The notes under the pieces: model-generated
The model's database searches: none
Seen by the model: only the letters and a program-made list of their open reading frames with translations
Told to the model about the DNA's origin: nothing
Shown: one piece after another, positions 38,001-45,036 of the stretch
Position numbering within the stretch: position 1 is the stretch's first letter
How the letters are laid out: the number at the start of each line of letters is the position of its first letter
Position numbers and translations under genes: made by a program
DNA from: Pedobacter schmidteae
GTDB lineage: Bacteria > Bacteroidota > Bacteroidia > Sphingobacteriales > Sphingobacteriaceae
NCBI RefSeq assembly: GCF_900564155.1
Contig: NZ_LS999839.1
Coordinates: 4,523,097 to 4,587,096, forward strand
DNA length: 64,000 bases
Direction of reading: 5' to 3'

Positions 38001-38679
38001 TGTATTTGCTTATGATTATGCCGGTCTGAATGCTACAGGCGACCCATTGGTACGACTTGCAGATGGCAGTACCTCTCTTGGCATGGGGGCAGCAGAATTA
38101 CCTAAGGCTGATGATGTATTGTTTAAAGGGGTATTTCAGCCAAAATGGAGCGGCGGATTATCCAACACTTTCAGCTACAAAGGACTTTCACTTAATATCA
38201 ATATCGTTTACAACCTTGGCCATGTCATGTTCAGGGATGTAAATAAGATATATAATGAATCTATAGGTGGACGTGGCTTTATCGGAAACCAGAATTTCCA
38301 AAGTGGTAACCTCCATGCCGATTTTGCAAATCGCTGGCAGGTGCCAGGTGACGAAAACAAGACAAACGTTCCTGGTTACAAATCAAATGCCGATAATTTG
38401 CAAAGAAACACAGACTACTATACTTATGGTAGCATCAACGTGATCAGTGCTTCGTATATGAAGATCAGAGACCTGGGACTCAGTTATGCATTACCACGGT
38501 CTGTTACCGGAAAAATTAAAGTTGAAGGTATTAACCTGCGCGCAGGAATGTCAAACATTATGCTTTGGAAAGCCAACAACAATGGTATTGATCCTGAATT
38601 TCAGGATGCACGTTTCGGCGACAGGTCTCTGCTTACGGGGCAAAATGCATTTAACGTAGGCATTAATTTAACCTTATAA
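35029..38679 (+). CDS. SusC/RagA TonB-linked outer-membrane transporter with STN domain (second locus)
   Basis: 1216 residues, large for the family. Signal (about 1-33), STN (about 35-110, RVTLNERNSSIENVLKKI), CarboxypepD_reg-like domain (128-218) carrying a roughly 22-residue insertion rich in Lys (about 150-172), TonB box/plug from LEEVMVSTGYQKIAKERSAGS (221-241), and WGARASNGVIVITTK as the SusC hallmark. The barrel ends NAFNVGINLTL. M13 (MRLTTAIL) is an alternative start with an equally good signal. STN links it to FecI/FecR; substrate not readable. Confidence 0.95.
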   Translation: MYKIYSCKLLRIMRLTTAILIAAMMQVSAATFGQRVTLNERNSSIENVLKKIRTQTGYDFLFERKLVKDIGYVDLKLNNVTLEEALRTLFNKGPLMPLTYNIDGKIVVIEAKKKSILDKVIELFSEIDVKGRVVDEEGKPLAGASISIVLQESSENKKTGDFSMMVKGKKAVTVTDAEGKFELKSIDEKAYIVISYIGYQDQNLKAAKDLGIIKMKLSGNLEEVMVSTGYQKIAKERSAGSFSKPDMDVVANRATSTNIIQRLDGLVPGLVINNSPTSNKQQFLIRGLSTLPTVQNYTSASPLFVVDGIPVSDVSTINPQDVQDVTVLKDATAASIWGARASNGVIVITTKRGVNSQRLRINYDAFASFQGRPDIEYFPVLNSRQYIQASKETFDPVNFTYNPVYTPATGNTGYSPDRQIEWDHSRGLISTAVRDAKLDSLSSINNLDQMRDIFYRPQMLMNHTLSLSGGTEKYANYTSLAYTGNQSYTPGSKDNTFKLNTRHDYTFNNWIKAYFIGDLTNQRTGSNRAVSPDNRFLPYQLFRDASGNNIDMSYLGYLPREAIAPIATLTGRNLNYNPINNQETGASSSNALIARITSGITVKLFEGIHYEGVFGYLRGTNRSSDYDDNTNYAQNIQLLEFAQNNNGTIKYNLPNTGGKYGTRNYTEENWTIRNQLVYDFVSKNELHQVTALAGYEAQEQKNITSSSLVFGYDLNSQTYSLLDYKTLAASDIAGGIIPTLPGNGQLRQNPFTQTEYLQRFRSYYANMGYTYNKKYTVNASWRQDKSNLFGINKSAQRKPAWSVGGKWSISNEQFLKSNNTINDLAARITYGVGGNSPLPGKSASQDVLNPVGNVYVPGGQGYIVATAGNKNLTWEQTRTLNIGLDFSLLNRRLNGSLDFYKKKSTDLIGPLQVNPFTGFPTIVGNVGDLSNAGIEASLNSINIHQPDFRWSSSFTISYNKNKVTKVNLLTAVSTGADKIKAQYLQGYPAFSVFAYDYAGLNATGDPLVRLADGSTSLGMGAAELPKADDVLFKGVFQPKWSGGLSNTFSYKGLSLNINIVYNLGHVMFRDVNKIYNESIGGRGFIGNQNFQSGNLHADFANRWQVPGDENKTNVPGYKSNADNLQRNTDYYTYGSINVISASYMKIRDLGLSYALPRSVTGKIKVEGINLRAGMSNIMLWKANNNGIDPEFQDARFGDRSLLTGQNAFNVGINLTL

Positions 38680-38690
38680 ATACAAAAGTC

Positions 38691-40166
38691 ATGTATTACA
38701 AAAGAATTCATATCCTAAAAATAGCGTTTCTTATCCTGTTGATACCAGGTCTGATATCCTGCAAGAAAGACTTCCTCGATGTTGTTCCAAAAGGGGTGGC
38801 CATAGCAACCAAAACCTCTGATTACGAACGTTTACTAAATGATCCGGCGCTGAATGTCCTTACCAGGGCTTCGCAGATCGTCATGTCGGATGAGCTGGCA
38901 GGCTTTGCCCCATTATATGTTGCTGGCTCCGGAATTGCAAGCATAACAGATCAGAAGGCCTTTGAATATCAGGACGACCTTTATTTGGCCAGCGAAAATG
39001 ATTCGGAATTAACCATATTGGAGCGGCAGCTGTATACCTTCAATAAAGTCATCAATGAAGTAATGGACGCTAAAGAGGGGAACGATGCCCAGAAAAAAGC
39101 TTTGAGGGCAGAAGCACTTGCCGGCAGGGCATGGGTACATTTTATGCTGGTTAACTATTATGGCAAACCCTACAATGCGGCTACAGCCGGTGCAGACCCG
39201 GGTATCCCATTGGTGAAAGTTGCAGATGTTACACAAACGACCTTTACACGCTCGTCGGTACAGGCTGCTTACGATCTCATTATAGCCGATTTAACTGAAG
39301 CAATTCCCGATCTACCTGCACAGATCATAGCCAGACAGCGCATGTCTAAAGCTGCCGCAGAAGCAATTCTTGGAAAAGTTTATGTTTACATGCAACAATT
39401 TGACAAAGCTTTACCCTTGTTGTCCTCATCCGTAACTCATCTTTCTGCCAGCAGTATTTCGGTAGGATTGTATGATTTTAATGGAGCCTTTAGTACCGGA
39501 GGAAGCTTTTTTCCACTTAATCCATTTACCGGCCCAAACCGGATAAACATGAATACTGACAAAGAAGTACTGTATGTAAAATACTTCATAAATTTTTATA
39601 GTTATATTCTTTCCGGTATCCCTATAAGTAAACAAACTGCGGAATTGTATGCATCGGCAGATCTGCGTCTCAACTTTTTTACCGCTTCACCATTTCCTCC
39701 AACCGGGGTTACCTATCCCAATAAAATGATGAGATGCTATGGCAGATACAACAATATGGGTATTAATGTTCCAGATATTTACCTGCTTAAGGCCGAGTGC
39801 GAATCACGTACAGGCGATCTGGGCAGTGCAGTTGCCGATCTGGTTGCTTTTCGTAAAACCAGAATGAACAAGGATGTGGCAAATGCTGCAAATGTTCCAG
39901 CGAATATTGCGTCAGATAAAATAGCACTTACCAAATTTATTTTAGAAGAAAGGATACGCGAATTTGCTACCACAGGTGAGCGATGGTGGGATATGCGCCG
40001 GCTTTCTGTTGACGAAACCTACAAATCGACAGTAAGCATGGTACATAATGTGTACGACGCAACTGGAAATATGGTAAAGTCATTTCCACTGAAGCTGGAG
40101 CGTTTAACCTTCCGTTTCCCGCAGTACATTATGAGTGCAAACCCCGGATTAGGGCAAAATCCATAA
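38691..40166 (+). CDS. SusD/RagB-family lipoprotein (second locus)
   Basis: 491 residues. A lipoprotein signal with lipobox (PGLISC, C24) is followed by the KKDFLDVVPKG opening common to SusD proteins. A helical TPR-like core (KALRAEALAGRAWVHFMLVNYYGKPYN) and the C-terminal block KFILEERIREFATTGERWWDMRRLSVDETY complete the fold. 11 bp after the SusC gene. It captures the ligand at the surface and forms the lid of that transporter. Confidence 0.94.
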   Translation: MYYKRIHILKIAFLILLIPGLISCKKDFLDVVPKGVAIATKTSDYERLLNDPALNVLTRASQIVMSDELAGFAPLYVAGSGIASITDQKAFEYQDDLYLASENDSELTILERQLYTFNKVINEVMDAKEGNDAQKKALRAEALAGRAWVHFMLVNYYGKPYNAATAGADPGIPLVKVADVTQTTFTRSSVQAAYDLIIADLTEAIPDLPAQIIARQRMSKAAAEAILGKVYVYMQQFDKALPLLSSSVTHLSASSISVGLYDFNGAFSTGGSFFPLNPFTGPNRINMNTDKEVLYVKYFINFYSYILSGIPISKQTAELYASADLRLNFFTASPFPPTGVTYPNKMMRCYGRYNNMGINVPDIYLLKAECESRTGDLGSAVADLVAFRKTRMNKDVANAANVPANIASDKIALTKFILEERIREFATTGERWWDMRRLSVDETYKSTVSMVHNVYDATGNMVKSFPLKLERLTFRFPQYIMSANPGLGQNP

Positions 40167-40200
40167 ACAGCGCAATTGAACATTTAACTTATTTAAAGAC

Positions 40201-42108
40201 ATGAAAAGATTCATCAGCATGCTTATGTTATGCCTGTGGATAGGCGTAGCCTATGGGCAGGCATTAGCAGATCTTAGGCCCCTAAAAATACTATATGTAG
40301 GGAGTGATCCTTCAAGGCCCAACCCCATTGCAGAGGCAAAATCTGGCTGGCTAAAAAGGGCCCATGAAATGGAGCCAACCCGAATGCCTGCTTTCAAGGC
40401 ATTCCTTGAACAGCATTTCAAAACGGTAAAAGTAGTGGATGCCAGAGACTATAAGCCCGTATTATCTAACGACTACGATGTCACCATTTTTGACGGACAA
40501 CCGCAGCCAATAGTTCCCGAACAAAAGATAAAGGATGCCAACGGCCGCATTACCAAAGTTATTATGGCAGAATACCTTCCAAAAAATTTTAGTAAACCTG
40601 TTGTTTTTATCAGTGGAACAGGGGGAATGGTTTGTTCAACCGGCATCAAATTGGTCCCAGAGTGTGTTTGCCTGGGCGCCGATGCATTCAATATCAATAC
40701 TGGTCACGAAATATTTAAAAGTCCTGTCCCTGTATCCCTTACCATGACCAAAAAAGAGACACCGGTAGTGGCCAGGCTTTTTGGAAAAGACCTGCCCGAA
40801 CAGATACCAATGTGGAGGGTGCAGAAAGAGAGTGTATATGAAGGGACCAGTTACCCACCAGGGGTCGTCTATTTTCACTTAGGACTTGACGAACCCGATG
40901 CCGAATTTATTTCTGGCGGAGTAAGTGCAAAAGACCAGCATGCGGCCGCCATCGCCAGGCATGGCAATTTCCTGCTTTGGGGCTTCAATGCTACGCCACC
41001 AGAGATGACAGAGGAAGCCAGAAAGGTATTTCTGAATTCTATTTGTTACATTAAGAAGTTTGACGGCCAACTACCGGTTGTCAGAATAGTACTAAATCCG
41101 TATCCTCAGGAGCGTGCTGCAGTCGCCATGGCCAATAGTTTGGTTTCTTCCAATGGATTTAACCGATACAAGGACATGTGGACAAAGGATGCAAAACCAG
41201 GACAAGAAATACCCGTAATTGAATGGGATAGTTTTCTTCAGCAAAGGTTTGACTATGTAAAAAGCTTTGCAGGAATAGATTCAGTGAATATTAAGAAAGA
41301 TACGCTTTCAATAGTCCACTATTTGCAAAACAATTTAAAATACTTCAATGGTGTATTGGGAGATGGCAATGGCTCAATCGCCAACGGAATTATAGACCAG
41401 GATGCCAAGAGTTTGGGAATTGCCAACAATGATCCTCGTTTGTTGGATGCCTGCGTAAGCTTACTGGCACAAAGTAAAGATACCGAAAAGGCGCTGAGGC
41501 TGTTAAAAAGGTATACCAATGAAAATTACAGTACTGCCTCCGAATGGCGTAACTGGTTGAACAAAAACAGACAAAATCTCTTTTTTACCGAAGCTGGTGG
41601 ATATAAATTCATCGTCGCTCCTGCATCCTGGAAGCAATTGGATAAAAGGGCAGGCAATTTGGGTAAAGTAAGCTCTATAGCACAAAAAGGCCTGTTGGCC
41701 ATCAATTGCGGTACACCAGACAAGCTTAATCCCGTAGTATGGGGAGGTAACCTTGTTGACGATGCAGAAGCTAAAAGAAAATTCCTGCTCTTAAAAGTAA
41801 AATTGCTCAGGAACTGGCATATCTACAGCTATGTTCCGGAGGATTCCCCTTTTATCCAATCTCAGTTGTCGCTAACGCTCCCTACAGGAGTAAAAAAACT
41901 GGGTGATTGGCAAGCTTCTGCAGCCAAACCTTTAGCTGGGAGTCCCGGTGTAATGATTTACGAAGATGAAGTCACCTTTGTACAGGAACTATCCCTAACC
42001 AAAAAACCTGTAAAAGGGTCAAAAGCAACAATCAATTTATATTATCAGGCCTGTGATGCCAGCCAGTGCCTTCCACCCGAAACCTTAACTAAAGAACTTA
42101 CATTCTAA
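40201..42108 (+). CDS. Secreted fusion: ThuA/amidotransferase-like N-terminus and DsbD-alpha-like C-terminus
   Basis: 635 residues with a signal peptide (1-19). The N-terminal half (about 25-285) resembles a ThuA-like/class I glutamine amidotransferase-like fold (LRPLKILYVGSDPSRPNP, YDVTIFDGQP, HGNFLLWGFNATPPEMT). The middle (about 290-500) is helical with no recognised family. The C-terminus (about 505-635) resembles the periplasmic N-terminal domain of DsbD, including the two-cysteine end YYQACDASQCLPPE (redox pair C-x4-C). Located between SusD and a TlpA-like reductase, it may feed electrons to that reductase or to the transported substrate. Domain calls are by eye; the ThuA part is less certain than the DsbD part. 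Confidence 0.65.
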   Translation: MKRFISMLMLCLWIGVAYGQALADLRPLKILYVGSDPSRPNPIAEAKSGWLKRAHEMEPTRMPAFKAFLEQHFKTVKVVDARDYKPVLSNDYDVTIFDGQPQPIVPEQKIKDANGRITKVIMAEYLPKNFSKPVVFISGTGGMVCSTGIKLVPECVCLGADAFNINTGHEIFKSPVPVSLTMTKKETPVVARLFGKDLPEQIPMWRVQKESVYEGTSYPPGVVYFHLGLDEPDAEFISGGVSAKDQHAAAIARHGNFLLWGFNATPPEMTEEARKVFLNSICYIKKFDGQLPVVRIVLNPYPQERAAVAMANSLVSSNGFNRYKDMWTKDAKPGQEIPVIEWDSFLQQRFDYVKSFAGIDSVNIKKDTLSIVHYLQNNLKYFNGVLGDGNGSIANGIIDQDAKSLGIANNDPRLLDACVSLLAQSKDTEKALRLLKRYTNENYSTASEWRNWLNKNRQNLFFTEAGGYKFIVAPASWKQLDKRAGNLGKVSSIAQKGLLAINCGTPDKLNPVVWGGNLVDDAEAKRKFLLLKVKLLRNWHIYSYVPEDSPFIQSQLSLTLPTGVKKLGDWQASAAKPLAGSPGVMIYEDEVTFVQELSLTKKPVKGSKATINLYYQACDASQCLPPETLTKELTF

Positions 42109-42120
42109 AAAAAACAAAAC

Positions 42121-43524
42121 ATGAAAAAAACAATCGCAATTATTATCCTGTGTATTTGCACGGGTATTGCATTCGGCCAGCAAAAAGGAGCAGCCATCAC
42201 TGTAGACGTCAGCCCGCTGAAATTAGACTCACTACGGCTTTTTAAATACGACAATGACGACATCTACGCCAAGCCAGGTAAAGATGGAAAATTCAGGTAT
42301 AACCTCGCTGAAGGTTTGCCAAAAGAAGTGATACTTATTGGCCCGAAAAACAAAATGATTTATGCTTTCCTCGAAAATGGTAATCAGTTAAACATCAAAA
42401 CAGATTTTGATCAGCAGACGGTATACTCGGGCAAAGGCACCGAAAACTCAAAAGTTTTTAACAATATCATGACCACTTTTGATGCTGCCAAAGCTAAAAT
42501 CGACGCAAGTAAGATGACCTCTAAGGAGTTCTTCGATGTATTGAACAGTACCAATCAAATACCGATTGACCTGCTCAATGAGAACAAACAAAAGGTGACG
42601 CCTTCTTTTTACAACTACCAGCTTACCAGTCTGAAATATGGCAAGTTAAAGGATTACATGTGGTACGGATACTATTACATACTTGGCGCCAAGAAAAAGT
42701 TTGCTGACGAATCTCCATCCGATCTATGGGAGCTGGATAAGCAGGTGAAATACGATGACCAGTTATTGGGTAACAAGGCTTATGATGCATTGCTATTGTA
42801 TTTTTATCCTCCATACCTGCGTAGAAAAGAGCTTTTTTTACAAGGAAAACTAGACAGTCAGCACGAGTTGCAGGATGCCCGTACCGACTATGAGATGATC
42901 CTTAAATACTATCCGGCAGGTAAAGTGAAAAATGAAGCGCTAAGTAAAACCATTGTAAGCGTTCTGGATCAGGCCAAAGACCTGCAAACTGTGAAAGCGT
43001 TAATGGAAGAGCACATTGCCAAATACGCCGATGCCGCTACCGCAAAAATGCTGAGGGAAAAATACAAAGCAATGGATAATTTATCAACTGGAAAAATGGC
43101 GCCAGCCTTCACTTTAAAAAGTCTGGATGGTAAAGATGTATCATTAAAAGATTTCATCGGAAAAGTAGTTTACATTGATTTCTGGGCCAGTTGGTGTGCA
43201 CCATGCAGGGGAGAAATGAAAAATGGCGCGCCTAAACTGCACGCAAAATTTAAGGACAATAAAGATGTGGTTTTCCTATATGTAAGTCTGGATAGTAAAG
43301 TGGCCGACTGGAAAAAAGCCATTGCAGAAGATAAGATAGAAGGTGTTCATTTGCTTTCACAAGCTAAATCGGGAGTGGATACACCAATAGCTAAAGCTTT
43401 TAACATAAGTGGCATTCCACGTTATGTGATCATTAGCAAAAATGGTCAGATTTTCGACAATGATGCACCGAGGCCTAGCCAGGACATTACTGCTCAAAAA
43501 ATTAACGAAGCACTAGCTAAATAA
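42121..43524 (+). CDS. TlpA/ResA-like periplasmic thiol-disulfide reductase
   Basis: 467 residues. Signal peptide (1-20). The N-terminal beta-rich part (about 25-110) resembles the DUF4369 domain that often precedes such thioredoxins; a long helical middle (about 110-315) follows. The C-terminal AhpC-TSA/thioredoxin domain (about 325-467) has active site W-C359-A-P-C362 in DFWASWCAPCRGEM and cis-Pro SGIPRYVII. It is 12 bp after the ThuA/DsbD-like gene and is the last gene of the second SusCD locus. A perfect 24-bp terminator follows. Confidence 0.9.
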   Translation: MKKTIAIIILCICTGIAFGQQKGAAITVDVSPLKLDSLRLFKYDNDDIYAKPGKDGKFRYNLAEGLPKEVILIGPKNKMIYAFLENGNQLNIKTDFDQQTVYSGKGTENSKVFNNIMTTFDAAKAKIDASKMTSKEFFDVLNSTNQIPIDLLNENKQKVTPSFYNYQLTSLKYGKLKDYMWYGYYYILGAKKKFADESPSDLWELDKQVKYDDQLLGNKAYDALLLYFYPPYLRRKELFLQGKLDSQHELQDARTDYEMILKYYPAGKVKNEALSKTIVSVLDQAKDLQTVKALMEEHIAKYADAATAKMLREKYKAMDNLSTGKMAPAFTLKSLDGKDVSLKDFIGKVVYIDFWASWCAPCRGEMKNGAPKLHAKFKDNKDVVFLYVSLDSKVADWKKAIAEDKIEGVHLLSQAKSGVDTPIAKAFNISGIPRYVIISKNGQIFDNDAPRPSQDITAQKINEALAK

Positions 43525-43552
43525 AGGTAAAACGCGGTCTAAATTGTACCTG

Positions 43553-43615
43553 ATCCCCATTGTGTATAGCAATAGCAATTTTCACCCGCTATTGCTATAC
43601 ACAATGGGGATTTTT
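43553..43615 (+). terminator. Rho-independent terminator with a perfect 24-bp stem
   Basis: Arms 43553-43576 and 43588-43611 are exact inverted copies (starting ATCCCCATTGTGTATAGC) around an 11-base loop AATTTTCACCC; TTTTT follows. It ends the second SusCD operon. The stem is far longer than needed, so it may also block readthrough into the next gene or protect the mRNA 3' end. Confidence 0.92.
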
Positions 43616-43630
43616 ACGAAATAATCTCTT

Positions 43631-43638
43631 TATCTTTG
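43631..43638 (+). promoter_or_regulatory. Candidate -7 promoter box of the MFS gene
   Basis: TATCTTTG at 43631-43638 is a perfect TAnnTTTG match 27 bp before the chosen MFS start, after the upstream terminator. Upstream TTTTT (43611-43615) may serve as a weak -33 element. Confidence 0.5.
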
Positions 43639-43664
43639 CCCAGACATTCGTCACAATACCGTTC

Positions 43665-44831
43665 ATGCAGCAACCTTCCAATTCTATATATACTTTACAA
43701 TTTGGCCTTGTTTGTTTAAGTTCCTTTCTTTTCTCCGCCAGTTTTAACATGCTCATACCCGAATTACCGGCCTATTTAACGGCAATGGGAGGGGCAGAAT
43801 ATAAAGGATTGATCATTGCACTATTTACACTTACCGCCGGCATTTCAAGACCGTTTAGTGGTAAACTGACCGACACCATTGGCCGGGTACCGGTGATGGC
43901 AGTAGGCTCACTGGTATGCTTCGTTTGTGGATTTCTATATCCCATGTTAACCACCATTGCGGGATTTCTTTTCCTCAGATTAATCCACGGCTTCTCAACC
44001 GGATTTAAACCTACAGCTACTGCTGCATATGTAGCCGATCTGGTTCCGGCCGGAAAATGGGGCGAGGCTATGGGGATTCATGGAATCTGTTTCAGTACCG
44101 GGTTAGCCATTGGCCCGGCAATAGGCAGTACCATAACCGATCATTACAATATTAATATTCTTTTCTATTGTTCATCCGTATTTGCTTTGCTCTCTATTCT
44201 TATTCTCGCCAATATGAAGGAAACATTGCCAGGGAAAGAAAAATTTAAAATGACACACCTCAAGATTGATAAAAATGACATCATCGAATGGCGAGTGATC
44301 CCGGCGGTAATTATCATATTCATGAGCTACATCAGCTATGGGGCCATACTTACCGTCATATCCGACTGGAGTGCACATTTAGGTACCAGCAACAAAGGTT
44401 TGTTTTTTATGGTTTTCACCCTAACATCACTATTGATCCGTTTTGTTGCAGGTAAAGCATCAGACCAGCACGGGAGAACATTAATTCTTAAAATATCATT
44501 AGGCCTTTTGGCCGCGTCGATGCTTTGGGTGGCCTTAGCAACCTCGTCCCTAAGCCTGATGCTGGCATCGGCCTTATATGGCGTAGCTACAGGCATGTTA
44601 TCGCCAACTGCAACCGCATGGACGGTTGACCTTAGCAATCCAAGCCAAAGAGGAAAAGCCATGGCAACCATGTATATTGCCCTGGAAGCTGGAATTGGCC
44701 TGGGTGCACTATTGGCAGGCTGGCTGTTTATCGACGATCTGCGTATGATTCCTGTAACTTTTTATTACTGCACCGGAATTACGTTACTGGCCCTGGGCTA
44801 CCTTCAATTTATTTACAAAAACAAAAACTAA
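43665..44831 (+). CDS. Major facilitator superfamily exporter
   Basis: 388 residues from MQQPSNSIYTLQFG. The frame extends 35 codons upstream, but that part runs through the terminator stem and promoter box, so the inner ATG at 43665 is chosen. Twelve hydrophobic helices are visible, with the MFS signature between helices 2 and 3 (RPFSGKLTDTIGRVPV) and its partner in the second half (VAGKASDQHGRTL). Drug-efflux-type (DHA1-like) layout. Cargo unknown. Confidence 0.88.
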   Translation: MQQPSNSIYTLQFGLVCLSSFLFSASFNMLIPELPAYLTAMGGAEYKGLIIALFTLTAGISRPFSGKLTDTIGRVPVMAVGSLVCFVCGFLYPMLTTIAGFLFLRLIHGFSTGFKPTATAAYVADLVPAGKWGEAMGIHGICFSTGLAIGPAIGSTITDHYNINILFYCSSVFALLSILILANMKETLPGKEKFKMTHLKIDKNDIIEWRVIPAVIIIFMSYISYGAILTVISDWSAHLGTSNKGLFFMVFTLTSLLIRFVAGKASDQHGRTLILKISLGLLAASMLWVALATSSLSLMLASALYGVATGMLSPTATAWTVDLSNPSQRGKAMATMYIALEAGIGLGALLAGWLFIDDLRMIPVTFYYCTGITLLALGYLQFIYKNKN

Positions 44832-44913
44832 CCCGGCTATTTTGATTTTCTAGTCTTTGTGTTGCATGATTTTTAGGATTATCATAACAAAGATACCTGA
44901 TCTGCTTTTTTAA

Positions 44914-44935
44914 CGATAACGTTGTCGATAACGTT
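44914..44935 (+). promoter_or_regulatory. Paired CGATAACGTT boxes, candidate LacI-type operator
   Basis: Exact direct repeats CGATAACGTT at 44914-44923 and 44926-44935 (12-bp period), each containing the AACGTT palindrome core typical of LacI-family sites, about 100 bp before the third SusC start. This SusC has no FecI/FecR partner, so another regulator is expected. No LacI gene is in the window. Confidence 0.4.
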
Positions 44936-45036
44936 CTCATTGATTTTTATAGTGATAAACTTGCTTATACGGTTAGTTTATAAGTGATTTGTTATGGGGG
45001 TACTTCATCTACAACTAACTTAATTAACCAAATATT

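Noticed and set aside
43560..43664. Upstream start for the MFS gene adding 35 residues
   Set aside because: That stretch encodes the right part of a perfect terminator stem and the promoter box, so it cannot be part of the translated gene.
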